Source of the DNA: Nitrosomonas sp. PY1
GTDB taxonomy: Bacteria; Pseudomonadota; Gammaproteobacteria; Burkholderiales; Nitrosomonadaceae
Assembly: GCF_022836435.1 (NCBI RefSeq)
Contig: NZ_BQXC01000001.1
Span: forward strand, 1,438,121 to 1,502,120
DNA: 64,000 bases
Reading direction: 5' to 3'
This document shows, piece by piece, positions 28,411-37,845 of this stretch. The notes under the pieces are model-generated. The model was not told the origin of the DNA. It saw nothing but the letters and a program-made list of their open reading frames with translations, and made no database searches. The position numbers and the translations under genes are program-made. Every line of letters begins with the position of its first letter. The stretch's first letter is position 1.

Positions 28411-29310
28411 TCAAACCGCATCGGTTGGCTCTCTTAGTTGGCGATAATATGCCATTTCAAATTCTGCCGGTGGAATATTTCCAATCGGCTCCAGTAACCG
28501 GCGATTGTTAAACCAATCTACCCATTCCAAGGTTGCAAACTCCACATCGTCGATATTGCGCCACGGGCCGCGATGCCTAATCACCTCGGTCTTGTATAGT
28601 CCATTAATTGTTTCCGCCAGCGCATTGCCATAGGAATCTCCGACACTGCCAACAGAAGCTTCAATATTGGCCTCAATCAGGCGTTCCGTATAGCGAATCG
28701 ACAAATATTGGCAACCGTGGTCACTATGATGAATTAACCCCTCGATTTTCCGTCGAGCCCACAGTGCCTGTTCCAGTGCATCAAGTACCAGACCGGTCTG
28801 CAATGACCGGCTGACCTGCCAGCCAACAATGTATCTGGCAAAAACATCGGTTATAAAAGCTACATAAACAAACCCCGCCCACGTTGCAACAAAGGTAATG
28901 TCTGCCACCCACAATTGATTGGGCCGGATTGCCGTAAATTGCCGGTTGACCTTGTCGGATGGCCGGTAGAGCGAATCATCTGCAACGGTTGTCCAACACT
29001 TCCTGCCGCGCCTGACACCTTGTATCTCAAGCTTCTTCATCAATCGTTCGACGGTGCAGCGGGCAACATCAATACCTTCTCGCAACAACTGCCGCCATAC
29101 TTTGCGAGCACCATAAACACGGAAATTGCCTTCCCATATCCGCTGTATATCGAGTTCCAATTTTATGTCGCGCTTGATGCGGTCAGGCAACCGGTCCGCA
29201 TCTCGCTCGCGCGCTTTATGTGCGTAGTAGCTCGACGGGGCAATCCAGATTTCATTGCAGATTGGCTCGACCCCGTATTTTGCTTTGTTGCTATCGATAA
29301 ATGTCACCAT
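28411..29310 (-). CDS. IS3-family transposase OrfB, DDE catalytic part (element A)
   Basis: A 299-residue integrase-core protein. The DDE triad is visible in WVADITFVATWAGFVYVAF, LIHHSDHGCQYLS and NALAETINGLYKTEVI. N-terminal HTH_21-like region reads YGARKVWRQLLREGIDVARCTVERLMKKL. Its ATG overlaps the orfA stop in TAATG; in IS3 elements the active enzyme is normally an OrfAB fusion made by -1 frameshifting, but here simple coupling is also possible because no long slippery A-run is seen at the junction. The frame is intact, so the element may still be active. Confidence 0.93.
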   Translation of the reverse strand: MVTFIDSNKAKYGVEPICNEIWIAPSSYYAHKARERDADRLPDRIKRDIKLELDIQRIWEGNFRVYGARKVWRQLLREGIDVARCTVERLMKKLEIQGVRRGRKCWTTVADDSLYRPSDKVNRQFTAIRPNQLWVADITFVATWAGFVYVAFITDVFARYIVGWQVSRSLQTGLVLDALEQALWARRKIEGLIHHSDHGCQYLSIRYTERLIEANIEASVGSVGDSYGNALAETINGLYKTEVIRHRGPWRNIDDVEFATLEWVDWFNNRRLLEPIGNIPPAEFEMAYYRQLREPTDAV

Positions 29311-29630
29311 TATTTCGGTCGGCGGTCGAGCTCCGCCTGTGCGAAATAGGCCGATGCCTTACGCAATATTTCGTTGGCACGCTTTAATTCATGATTCTCC
29401 CGTTCCAATTCCTTGAGTCGTTCACGATCCAATGTCGACATACCGCCTCGAATTCCTTGATCCGTCTCCGCTCTTCTTACCCAAGTGCGCAACGTCTCCG
29501 CTGTACAGCCAATCTTCGATGCAATCGATTTGATCGCCGACCATTGCGATTCATGCTCTGCCTGATGCTCAAATACCAACCTAACCGCTCGTTCCCGTAC
29601 TTCCGCTGAATAACTGATTTGATTTTTCAT
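29310..29630 (-). CDS. IS3-family transposase OrfA (element A)
   Basis: A DNA-binding helix-turn-helix protein of about 106 residues ([38 protein letters not shown]) with a leucine-zipper-like C-terminal helix ([33 protein letters not shown]). I use ATG at 29630, preceded by GGAGGAG; the frame opens slightly earlier at 29645. It forms the start of the OrfAB transposase. Confidence 0.9.
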   Translation of the reverse strand: MKNQISYSAEVRERAVRLVFEHQAEHESQWSAIKSIASKIGCTAETLRTWVRRAETDQGIRGGMSTLDRERLKELERENHELKRANEILRKASAYFAQAELDRRPK

Positions 29631-29679
29631 CTCTCCTCCTCTCAAATCATTTTATCTCCGGAAAACCCGGGGCGATTCA

Positions 29680-29763
29680 ACTTCTTCATCGTAGAATCTC
29701 CTGTCTTTATAAATTACTAGAAAATTCTACTGCTTTGCTCCTCTAATTTTGGGGGGATTACCA
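29680..29763 (-). mobile_element. 5' relic of a second IS3-family element
   Basis: 84 bp that match the right end of element B (30980-32190) closely over about 50 bp, including the leader and the first codons ATG AAG AAG of orfA, then diverge but keep the end motif GGTAATCCCCCC. Element A abuts codon three of this truncated orfA. Confidence 0.75.
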
Positions 29764-30523
29764 ACCGACCGTGTTTAACGGATACAGCGATTTAAGAGCC
29801 CCTAATACTGGTTTGTCAATGAGAGAACGATTTCAGGTTTAAGTAAGTTATGTGGTCGCGCCATAACACTAGTAGCTGCTGGTGGAGCGTGATTTCATAA
29901 AAGCGCACAACATATTCTCCTAAAAAATCGCAGTGAGTTACAATTTCATTGAACTCTTGCGACAAAGTGAAATTGGCAAATATTGAAATAGTGTGTATAA
30001 AATAAATTTATACTGTCTGCATTGACCAGCAATCAATAGCGCTAATGTTTTAGCGATAAATGTTTCAGAAAAACCAATGTATTAGTAGAGAAATCTTTGG
30101 ACTGAATTGTACTTGGTTTTGTACTTAACCACATCGCGAAAACCTTAGAAGCAGACTCTCGGGCTAGAAAGATAGGAATATAAGATTATGGCATTAGAAA
30201 TTCTATTGGATCGATTCCATGGATACCCAAAAATTTGGAAAAATATATCAGCCCTAAGAATCTAAGAATAAAGAAGAAATATTTCTAATAAGATGGGTTA
30301 AGAGTACAAAACTAACAGGAGTGTTTTGTTGAAACATAGGCAATGTTAATGAGGAGGCTATTCGTTAGGATATAGAAAATCAACTCAATGTAATGAATGA
30401 AACAGAAGAGATTTTTAAGCAATTATCGCTCTTCTAAAACTTGATCGTTTACGATCGAGTTCTTTATAAATGACAATTGACGAGCTTCTTTTTTTCTCGT
30501 CAGAAACTAAAAGGGAGAAAGAT
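29764..30523. other. Intergenic region without recognised gene
   Basis: About 760 bp of AT-rich sequence between the IS relic and the small membrane protein gene. I see no long frame, RNA gene or family match. A frame at 30415-30666 on the minus strand is antisense to the next gene and is not supported. Confidence 0.5.
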
Positions 30524-30916
30524 ATGAGTATGGAAAGTGAGATGAGGGCGAAGTTTGGAGGGGTTTGGAATTCGCTCCTTTTGCTTTTTGTGGTAATTGT
30601 TTGTATACGTTTTGCTAGCCTTGAGCAAGCAGGAGAAAGTCTAGCAGAAAGGATTTTATGTGGCATCCACTTGTTTTTAGGGTGTGTTGCCGCTGGTTTT
30701 TTGTTAGGGATCTTAAGAATTTTTCTAGGATTTTCTAATGATACTTATACACGCGCACCGGCATCAGCCAATTTCACTCAAGGCCTTAAATATGGGATAG
30801 TAGTGGGTGGTATGTTGATTTTTATCATTGGCATATTACAGCTCGATAATTTTTTAGGTGTATTCCAACCCATTGCAAATGGATTAATAACAAAATTGAC
30901 TGGGATTTTTGCATAA
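30524..30916 (+). CDS. Small integral membrane protein, unknown function
   Basis: About 130 residues from ATG 30524, which has GGGAGAAAG just upstream; the frame extends to 30470 but without a better start signal. Three hydrophobic segments are visible: VWNSLLLLFVVIVCIRFAS, ILCGIHLFLGCVAAGFLLGILRIFL and GLKYGIVVGGMLIFIIGILQL, so an inner-membrane location is likely. No family was recognised. It lies between IS elements and may be part of an acquired segment. A long hairpin follows its stop. Confidence 0.6.
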   Translation: MSMESEMRAKFGGVWNSLLLLFVVIVCIRFASLEQAGESLAERILCGIHLFLGCVAAGFLLGILRIFLGFSNDTYTRAPASANFTQGLKYGIVVGGMLIFIIGILQLDNFLGVFQPIANGLITKLTGIFA

Positions 30917-30932
30917 TTCATGCCTACCTACC

Positions 30933-30973
30933 TATCACATCAAGATTAAGTAATCGTTGATCTTGATGTGATA
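30933..30973 (+). terminator. Long hairpin after membrane protein gene
   Basis: Perfect 14-bp inverted repeat TATCACATCAAGAT...ATCTTGATGTGATA with a 13-nt loop, 16 bp after the stop. It lacks a T-run, so terminator function is likely but not certain. It lies 6 bp from the left end of IS element B. Confidence 0.55.
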
Positions 30974-31021
30974 AGGTTGCTAGGGTAATCCTCCCATTAT
31001 TAACCGAAGTTAAAAGTAGAG

Positions 31022-31860
31022 TTAATGTTTTAATTGATCGAGTTTTTGTTTTGGTGTGATTCCTCCAATGGCCATGTTAGGGCGTTTATGGTTATAAATC
31101 TACAACCATTGAGTTGCAAAGTCCTGAACATCGGCGATTGATTCAAAGCGGTGATGGCTCAGCCAGTCGTACCGTACAGTTCTGTTGTAACGTTCAATGT
31201 ATGCGTTTTGCTGAGGTTTTCCGGGTTGTATGAACTCCAGCTGTATGCCGTTTTTTGCCGCCCAGACAGCGAGTACGCCGCTGATGTATTCAGGGCCGTT
31301 GTCACAGCGAATCCGTTTGGGTTTGCCGCGCCATTCGATCAGGTGCTCCAGTGTGCGTATGACGCGTTGCGCAAACAAGGAGAAATCCACTTCGATACCT
31401 AACCCCTCACGGTTACAGTCGTCCAGTATATTGAGTAACCGAAAGCTGCTGCCATTCCCCAGTTGATCATGCATAAAGTCCATTGACCAGGTTTCATTGA
31501 TTGCTAACGGTACCGCCAGCATTTCCGGCTTGTCACGTTTGAGCCGCTTTTTCGGCTTGATCCGCATATTCAGCTCCAGTTCCCGATAAATACGGTAAAC
31601 ACGCTTGTGATTCCAGGAAAAACCTTTCACGTTGCGCAAATACAGAAAACATAAACCAAACCCCCAGTTTCGTTGGTGATGTGTCAACCGAAACAGTCAA
31701 TCAGCAATTAGACAGTTATCCGTACTGAGTTTAGCTTGATAACGGTAACACGTCTCGCTGACACCATAAGTTTCGCAAGCCAGGCGGATACTAACCTTTC
31801 CCTGCTGAACAAGCTGTTTAGCCATGTCGCGCCGCCGCCTGGGTGCTACCACTTTTTTTC
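31022..31860 (-). pseudogene. IS3-family transposase OrfB, broken by two nonsense codons (element B)
   Basis: Reading from the A-rich orfA/orfB junction near 31860, the frame VVAPRRRRDMAKQLVQQGK... gives a normal OrfB up to a TGA at 31697-31699, where a conserved Trp is expected (ADW to AD-stop). It continues as [35 protein letters not shown] and [10 protein letters not shown] (the DDE core) to a TAG at 31097-31099, again at an expected Trp codon (QWLW to QWL-stop), and ends with IYNHKRPNMAIGGITPKQ. Both changes are single-base changes from TGG. The element is therefore dead unless suppressed. Confidence 0.88.
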
Positions 31861-32112
31861 GAGTGCCTCCTTGCGTAACTCGGATTTTAACCGTTCCTCG
31901 GCATACATCTTCTTCAACTGCCTATTCTCTTCTTCCAGTTCCTTGAGCCGGGCTATCATCGACGCATCCATGCCGTCATATCTGCTGCGCCATTTATAAA
32001 ACGTCGCATTACTCATGCCATGTTCACGGCACAATTCAGGCACCGGAACGCCTGCCTCAGTCTGCTTCAGTATCGCCATGATCTGACTGTCACTAAATCT
32101 TGACTTCTTCAT
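31846..32112 (-). CDS. IS3-family transposase OrfA (element B)
   Basis: An 88-residue helix-turn-helix protein typical of the IS407 group (MKKSRFSDSQIMAILKQTEAG, PELCREHGMSNATFYKWRSRYDGMD, then a leucine-rich coiled coil LKELEEENRQLKKMYAEERLKSEL). It ends at an A-run (GAAAAAAAG) that is the usual -1 frameshift site into orfB. The frame is intact, though orfB is not. Confidence 0.9.
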   Translation of the reverse strand: MKKSRFSDSQIMAILKQTEAGVPVPELCREHGMSNATFYKWRSRYDGMDASMIARLKELEEENRQLKKMYAEERLKSELRKEALEKKW

Positions 32113-32290
32113 CGTAGAATTTCCTGTCTTTATAAATTAATAGAAAATTCTACTTTTGAACCCTGTTATTTTTCGGGGGAATTACCCTAGGAACTCGTAT
32201 TGTGATTTGATTTTTCTCCTTCAACTTTCTGCCAAAATTATTGAGTAATAGGCATCCAAGCTCGAAGTATCTGTGAGTTGGGTTGGGTTG

Positions 32291-32506
32291 GGTTCTGTCG
32301 CAAATTTTAGCGTGTGGTGTTAGTCTTGGTATTTTCCTTATCGCCGCAACACCGATCATGCTCACTTTCAAAGGTTGCCATTACCCGAAAGCTATCATCC
32401 TTTATGCCGTTTACTTTTATGTCCGCTACAGCGTGTCGTACCGGGACCTGGAGGAGATCATGGCTGAGCGCGGTGTCACTCTTGACCACGCCACACTTAA
32501 CCGGAA
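32291..32506 (+). mobile_element. IS6-family element, truncated 5' part (copy 1)
   Basis: Begins with the terminal repeat GGTTCTGTCGCAAATTTTAG and encodes the start of the transposase (MLTFKGCHYPKAI, YFYVRYSVSYRDLEEIMAERGVTLDHATLN), then breaks off after about 215 bp at the LNR position. Unlike copies 2 and 3 it keeps the intact TAC and uninterrupted frame in the FYVRYS segment. Confidence 0.85.
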
Positions 32507-32654
32507 TCTGTTGCAACTGTTGGGGAAAGATCGGATTGGGGTGTAGTTGAGCGTTATGTAAAGAATCAAGGAAAACCAAAAAAAGAACTGCATCAACTTG
32601 AGCTTTTCTAATACCCCGTGGTCTTGCCACGGGGTTGTTTATTTTTAGGGATGA
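32507..32654 (+). other. Possible IS200/IS605-type 3' end with palindromic hairpin
   Basis: Right after the IS6 break, a short frame reads VVERYVKNQGKPKKELHQLELF-stop, resembling the tail of a small Y1-type transposase, followed by a perfect 9-bp hairpin ACCCCGTGG-TCTTG-CCACGGGGT at 32613-32635. Such hairpins mark the right end of IS200/IS605 elements. The hairpin could also terminate the convergent gene at 32655. The family assignment is tentative. Confidence 0.4.
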
Positions 32655-34406
32655 CTACTTACACTTTCGTTTGAAAAATTCTTCTGCCTGATCTGTAGGT
32701 AATGGTTTACTTAGATAATAACCTTGAACGTCATTACAAGATTTATTTCTCATGAAATTCAACTGCGTATTAGTTTCCACTCCTTCAGCTGTTACTCTCA
32801 TATTCATACTAGTAGCCATCGCGATAATTGCCGTAGCAATTGCTCCATTATCCGAGTTTTGCTCTAAGTTACGAACAAAAGCCTGATCAATTTTTAATCG
32901 ATCAATAGGAAAATTCATTAGTCTACTTAAGCTTGAATAACCAGTTCCAAAGTCATCAATGGCAAGCTGCACACCGACTTCTTTGAGTTGTTTCAATACC
33001 TCGATTACAAGCTCTACATCATTGATTAATGCACTTTCAGTCAATTCCAACTCCAGAATGCCTGGATCCAGCATGCTCTCAGCTAATATACCACTTACCA
33101 TGGAAGCAAAGCCATTATGAAGAAGTTGTCCAGCTGAAACATTGACTGCGACACGAGTAAGTGGAATTCCCTGATCACACCATACTTTAGTTTGGTGGCA
33201 AGCTTTTCTTAAAACCCACTCACCAATATGAATGATAAGTCCCGTTTCTTCAGCAAGAGGAATAAATTCAGTAGGTGGGATTTTCCCTAATTCTTTGTTT
33301 TCCCAACGTAGCAAGACCTCTACACCATTAAAACTGCCTCCTTCAATATCAAATTGCGGTTGGTAGTGCAAATAAAACTCTTCACGTTCAATTGCCTTAC
33401 GCAAATGGCTTTCCATGGTTAATTTTCGTACTGCTCTCTCCATCATGAAGTTGGAAAAATAACAGTACATGTTTCCGCCTGATCGCTTGGCATAGTACAT
33501 TGCAAGATCAGCATTTTTAAGGAGATCTTCTGTAGTCTCACCATCATCTGGATAGATTGCAATGCCGATGCTGGTGGTAGTTGTAAGTTCGTGTTCACCA
33601 AAAATCATTGGTTGCGCCAGTTTTATTCGAATGCGCTCAGCTACAATAGCCGCATCTTCATTACGTTCGATTAACGGTAACAATGCAGTAAATTCGTCGC
33701 CCCCTAATCGTGCAAGTGAAATGTCGCTTGAACTAGTAACTACTGGTTGCGCAAATGTATCGCTAACTCGAATACTTTTTTGTAAGCGCTCGCTTGTTGC
33801 TTGCAGAACCAAATCACCTAAGTGATGACCTAATGTATCATTAATACGCTTAAAACCATCGAGATCTAGAAATAATACCCCTAACTTCAATTTTTTGCGT
33901 TGTGCTAAACCAATCATTTGTTGCAAGCTTTCTTTAAAGAGATGCCGATTAGGCAATTCAGTTAAGTCATCAAAGTATGCCATTTGGTGCAAACGCTGTT
34001 CACTTTGCAACAACTGCTGGGTAGTGTTACTACCTTTAAGCATGTACCGAACGCGATAACTTAGCAGAGGGATGTTGATTGGCTTAGTAATAAAATCGGT
34101 AGCTCCAGCTTCATAGGCTCTGTTAATTGATTCGATGTCTTCTAATCCTGTCATCATCAGGATTGGCAAGTGTTTTCCTTGGGGCGTATTTCTCAGTTCA
34201 TAGCAAGTAGTATATCCATCTATCCCCGTTGGCATGATTACATCAAGAAGTATTGCATCAATTTTATTATTTTTAAAAAGATGCAATCCTTCTTCGCCGC
34301 TTGAAGCTTCAAGTGTATTCATACCAACAGCTTGCAGCGTTTTTGCTACAACCAATCGTATCAAAGGATCATCATCAATAATAATGACGGTTGATTGGGA
34401 TGACAT
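32655..34406 (-). CDS. Response regulator with GGDEF and EAL domains
   Basis: A 583-residue cytoplasmic protein: an N-terminal receiver domain (1-122; phospho-acceptor Asp55 in AILLDVIMP; Lys in FITKPIN), a GGDEF domain (about 142-310, signature RLGGDEFT at 233-240) and an EAL domain (about 328-580). The GGDEF motif is intact. The EAL signature is EVL (363-365), while the metal and catalytic segments NVSAGQLL, ELTESALI, AIDDFGTGYSSL, KIDQAFV and AEGVE are kept, so it could be a bifunctional cyclase/phosphodiesterase. About 15 extra residues separate RVSD from GGDEF. Directly upstream (1 bp) is the hybrid kinase gene, its probable partner. Confidence 0.93.
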   Translation of the reverse strand: MSSQSTVIIIDDDPLIRLVVAKTLQAVGMNTLEASSGEEGLHLFKNNKIDAILLDVIMPTGIDGYTTCYELRNTPQGKHLPILMMTGLEDIESINRAYEAGATDFITKPINIPLLSYRVRYMLKGSNTTQQLLQSEQRLHQMAYFDDLTELPNRHLFKESLQQMIGLAQRKKLKLGVLFLDLDGFKRINDTLGHHLGDLVLQATSERLQKSIRVSDTFAQPVVTSSSDISLARLGGDEFTALLPLIERNEDAAIVAERIRIKLAQPMIFGEHELTTTTSIGIAIYPDDGETTEDLLKNADLAMYYAKRSGGNMYCYFSNFMMERAVRKLTMESHLRKAIEREEFYLHYQPQFDIEGGSFNGVEVLLRWENKELGKIPPTEFIPLAEETGLIIHIGEWVLRKACHQTKVWCDQGIPLTRVAVNVSAGQLLHNGFASMVSGILAESMLDPGILELELTESALINDVELVIEVLKQLKEVGVQLAIDDFGTGYSSLSRLMNFPIDRLKIDQAFVRNLEQNSDNGAIATAIIAMATSMNMRVTAEGVETNTQLNFMRNKSCNDVQGYYLSKPLPTDQAEEFFKRKCK

Positions 34407-34407
34407 A

Positions 34408-37245
34408 TCAATGTATTCCAGAGTTGATTGGTAATGAATCTAGATAAGATTTCAGCGCTTTGCAAGCTTGTAAAAATTGTTGTTTAATTACAACTAAGGC
34501 TTGACCAGATACGTCATAAATATCATTACGAGCCTCATTTTCAACGTTTCTAAATAGCTCAGCCAAGCTATGGGCACCTACCTGACTGCTGCTTGATTTA
34601 AGTGTGTGAGATGTCATTCGTATGGCTTTAAGATCACCGATGTTCCAAGCCTGCTCAAGGTTTTGCATTAATTTGTTGGAATTATCAAGATAGGTACTGA
34701 TAACTTGTTTAAGTAATTCATCACCATAATCAGCCTCTAAAGAACGAATGGATGCTAGAGCATTCGGATCAATATGACCTTGATTATTAGATGGTTCTAA
34801 CTCTGAAGGATTATTTTTTGATCGAATTGAGTTTGAATGACCTAGCCATAATTCAATGATATTGGCCAAGTCTTTAGCTTTTATGGGTTTCGCTAAATAA
34901 TCATCCATACCAGTTGTCAGGCACTTTTCTCGATCTCCTTCTATCGCATTGGCAGTTAGCGCAATGATTGGGAAGTGATGCAATCTGCCAACGCTTTGTT
35001 GACGCCTAATCTCGGTAGTTGCCTTGTATCCATCCATTTCAGGCATCATGCAATCCATTAATACCAAATCGTAAGCTTTATGTTGTACGGCATCTATTGC
35101 CTCTAATCCATTTTTTACTACATCAACGATGTAACCAAATTTACGTAGCATTCCCAAAGCAACTGCTTGATTAACAGGGTTATCTTCTGCTAATAACAAA
35201 TGCCCTTGCGTTGTAGATGAAGATTGCGTGTCAAATTGCTTCGCGGTATTTTGAGAAGTAGAATCTACGGATTGCAATAACGTATTTAACGTATTATCAG
35301 TTATTTGCAATGACTTTGCTTGTACTAAGCATTGATATAGATCATTTTTTCTAATGGGTTTTGTTTTGTAAACTGCAAACCCAGTTTTCTTTGCCTCGTC
35401 AGCTTCACCTTTATAATGTGTTGAAGTCAGCATGATGAGGGGAATTTTATTCCAATCTTGATTAGCTTTAATCTTCTGTCCCAACTCTAAGCCATTCATA
35501 TTGGCCATTTTCATGTCTATCAAAACAAGATCATAAGCTTGGTGATTTATAGTAGATTCATATAATCTATCCAATGCTTTTTGTGCGCTGGATACCGAGT
35601 CTACAAGCATTCCCCAAGATTTTGTATAGGCACTTAAAATACCACGACTGGTGGCATTATCTTCCACAATTAAAAGCCTAACTCCGGTTAGCTCGGAATT
35701 TTGTTTCACTGATTTCTGCGATTCAGTACAATTTCCTATCAGTAAAGGCAAAGTGAAAGAAAACGTGGATCCTTTACCAAGGTGACTATTTACTTTAACT
35801 TCAGTTCCACCCATCAATTCCACCAGTTGTTTTGATATTGCAAGACCTAGCCCCGTACCGCCATACTTGCGGGTGGTAGATCCATCTGCTTGAGAAAACG
35901 CTTGAAACAAGTGCGGTACTATGTCTTGGTTAATACCAATTCCGGTATCAATAACAGTAAAACAAATTCCAATTTGGTCGATATTTTTATTGCTATTTTG
36001 TTTGATGGCACTGAAAGTCGAATCTAAGCTTACATCAACAACAACCTCACCATATTCAGTGAATTTAATAGCATTCCCAATTAAATTGCCGAGAACTTGC
36101 CTTATTCGGGTAGGATCTCCCTTAACCCATTCAATGACACTTGGATCAATGCGATAGTTTAACTCCAGATTCTTACTATGCGCTCTCTCAGAAAAAAGCT
36201 CATTAACATCTTCAATTAATTTATATAAATCAAAATCTATGCTCTCTAATTCGAAACGACCAGCCTCTATTTTAGAAAAATCGAGAATATCATTAATAAT
36301 CGATAACAATGATTCGCCTGAATTATGTAATACGTTTATGAAATGAAGTTGCTGCGAGTTTAGTGGTGTATCCAACAATAATTCGGCCATTCCGAGCACG
36401 CCATTCATTGGAGTACGAATCTCATGGCTCATTGCAGCCAAGAATTGAGATTTTGCTAGGTTGGCAGCCTCAGCATTTTCTTTTGCATGCCTTAATTCAA
36501 TGGTTCTTTCTTCAATTTTATTTTCCAGATCAGAATGATACTGTACCAATTCCTTATCTCTAATTTGTATCTGTTCAAGCATACTATTAAAGGCATCTAC
36601 TAAAGTACCAACCTCATCGTTTTCAATATGCCGAGTAACACGGAAAGAATAATGACCTGAACGAGAAACTTTTTCTGCTGTTGTTGATAAATCATAAATA
36701 GGTTGTACTACCCTAGATGTCATACGTTTTGCTAAGAATGCGGCCGCTATGAAAGCGATTAGCATTGATAGGGCAGAAACCATAAGACTCCATCCTAATT
36801 GCCTCCACATTGTTCCTAATGCATATTTAATTTTCAAATTCCCAACATATTCTTCTCCTACTACAACGGGTTGAATGATGTGCAGATCTTGAAATGGCAA
36901 CCAACCAGGAATCCATATTTGATTTTCATTAGTTAGGCTGGCTATTTCTTCGCCATCATGCGTGGTTAGCGATGCTTCAATGATAGAAGGAATTTGTCGC
37001 AATGAATTTAGAGTTTCTTGAGCATTCTTATTATCCAGGAACGCTAGAGATGCTTGCGAGTTATTGGCTGTTACTCGCGCAAGTCCAGTAAGTTGCTCTT
37101 CCGCAATATTAAGTGAATTTTTAATTTTATTAACTGTCACCAGAGCAAAGACTAATAGCATTGAAGAAGCTAGACTGATAAAGATAATTAATAATAGCTT
37201 ATCAGTGATAGAACGACTCTTCCGTGATAATAATCTTGTTATCAT
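34408..37245 (-). CDS. Hybrid sensor histidine kinase (HAMP, HisKA, HATPase, two REC, HPt)
   Basis: A 945-residue inner-membrane phosphorelay kinase. Two transmembrane helices (about 17-39 and 152-172) enclose a periplasmic sensor of about 110 residues. They are followed by HAMP (173-230), a coiled coil, HisKA with His274 in [13 protein letters not shown], HATPase with N-box [12 protein letters not shown] and [18 protein letters not shown], receiver 1 (Asp577 in DLVLIDMKM), receiver 2 (Asp731 in [14 protein letters not shown]) and an HPt domain with His880 in [10 protein letters not shown]. This BarA-like layout allows an internal relay and transfer to the GGDEF/EAL regulator encoded immediately downstream. 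The YfiR-like protein and TonB receptor genes upstream probably feed the periplasmic signal. Confidence 0.93.
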   Translation of the reverse strand: MITRLLSRKSRSITDKLLLIIFISLASSMLLVFALVTVNKIKNSLNIAEEQLTGLARVTANNSQASLAFLDNKNAQETLNSLRQIPSIIEASLTTHDGEEIASLTNENQIWIPGWLPFQDLHIIQPVVVGEEYVGNLKIKYALGTMWRQLGWSLMVSALSMLIAFIAAAFLAKRMTSRVVQPIYDLSTTAEKVSRSGHYSFRVTRHIENDEVGTLVDAFNSMLEQIQIRDKELVQYHSDLENKIEERTIELRHAKENAEAANLAKSQFLAAMSHEIRTPMNGVLGMAELLLDTPLNSQQLHFINVLHNSGESLLSIINDILDFSKIEAGRFELESIDFDLYKLIEDVNELFSERAHSKNLELNYRIDPSVIEWVKGDPTRIRQVLGNLIGNAIKFTEYGEVVVDVSLDSTFSAIKQNSNKNIDQIGICFTVIDTGIGINQDIVPHLFQAFSQADGSTTRKYGGTGLGLAISKQLVELMGGTEVKVNSHLGKGSTFSFTLPLLIGNCTESQKSVKQNSELTGVRLLIVEDNATSRGILSAYTKSWGMLVDSVSSAQKALDRLYESTINHQAYDLVLIDMKMANMNGLELGQKIKANQDWNKIPLIMLTSTHYKGEADEAKKTGFAVYKTKPIRKNDLYQCLVQAKSLQITDNTLNTLLQSVDSTSQNTAKQFDTQSSSTTQGHLLLAEDNPVNQAVALGMLRKFGYIVDVVKNGLEAIDAVQHKAYDLVLMDCMMPEMDGYKATTEIRRQQSVGRLHHFPIIALTANAIEGDREKCLTTGMDDYLAKPIKAKDLANIIELWLGHSNSIRSKNNPSELEPSNNQGHIDPNALASIRSLEADYGDELLKQVISTYLDNSNKLMQNLEQAWNIGDLKAIRMTSHTLKSSSSQVGAHSLAELFRNVENEARNDIYDVSGQALVVIKQQFLQACKALKSYLDSLPINSGIH

Positions 37246-37288
37246 TATTAGATTAAATTGGATTCCAGAATAAGACCATTTAATGGTT

Positions 37289-37843
37289 TTAACGTCCTCT
37301 TACATCGCGAGCTATTTGTAAGAGTTGAGCGTTAAGTTTAAGTCCTGCGTATTTAATACGCTCGAGATCAATTTCAAAGCTTAATGTTTTGCCATTATTG
37401 ATTAAGATAATCATACCGCCCATATCGAGAAATTTATTAGCATTGCTGACTATCAATATCGGTTTATGATCTGTAATCTTGAGCCATTGTTGGATTTGGT
37501 CTATATTTTCTTCTCGTGATAGATACAATAACTGACAGTCACTTTGAAATTCACGGAAATTAACACGCTGAATTATTACTCGCTTACTTTGAATCAATCG
37601 TCCTGAGATGGTATCAAGTTCCTTGAAAACTTGATCTTCGGTAACACAGAGTTTTAATTCTTCCGTAACTATTCCATCTGGCCATTCAGTAAATTTAAGA
37701 AAATTAAAAAGAAAGGCTGCTATAAGGGATTGTTCGCTAGCAGTAGTTGATGCCATAGATATGGAGACATGGGCAATATTAATAGTTACCAGGGCTAGCA
37801 CAAAAATAATTGCCCGAATAATAATCCGGAATTGTCGCAACAT
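37289..37843 (-). CDS. YfiR-family periplasmic protein (DUF4154)
   Basis: A 184-residue exported protein. After a signal peptide ([26 protein letters not shown]) comes the YfiR/DUF4154 domain ([97 protein letters not shown]). In Pseudomonas, YfiR is a periplasmic repressor of a diguanylate cyclase. Here it sits between a TonB-dependent receptor (2 bp upstream) and a hybrid kinase, an arrangement seen in other proteobacteria, so a role as periplasmic signal relay into c-di-GMP control is likely. Only the context points to a ligand. Confidence 0.9.
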   Translation of the reverse strand: MLRQFRIIIRAIIFVLALVTINIAHVSISMASTTASEQSLIAAFLFNFLKFTEWPDGIVTEELKLCVTEDQVFKELDTISGRLIQSKRVIIQRVNFREFQSDCQLLYLSREENIDQIQQWLKITDHKPILIVSNANKFLDMGGMIILINNGKTLSFEIDLERIKYAGLKLNAQLLQIARDVRGR

Positions 37844-37845
37844 AT

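Larger units (their letters stand above)
28372..29679 (-). mobile_element. Complete IS3-family insertion sequence (element A)
   Basis: 1308 bp bounded by 25-bp inverted repeats, TGAATCGCCCCGGGTTTTCC... at 28372-28396 and its complement at 29655-29679, and carrying two consecutive minus-strand frames, orfA and orfB. No direct target duplication is visible: the left flank ends CCATA and the right begins ACTTC. The right flank is the 5' end of a different IS3-type element, while the left flank is unrelated, so the insertion is followed by or associated with rearrangement. Confidence 0.92.
30980..32190 (-). mobile_element. IS3-family element, IS407-like group (element B), inactivated
   Basis: About 1211 bp. 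Ends are inverted: CTAGGGTAATCCTCCC at 30980 and the complement of CTAGGGTAATTCCCCC ending at 32190, with further matching AAAAGTAGA words inside both ends. It carries an intact orfA and an orfB broken by two stop codons, so it cannot move on its own. No clear target-site duplication was found. Confidence 0.85.

Noticed and set aside
28364..29687. Target-site duplication for IS element A
   Set aside because: Left CCATA and right ACTTC do not match, so no duplication is claimed.
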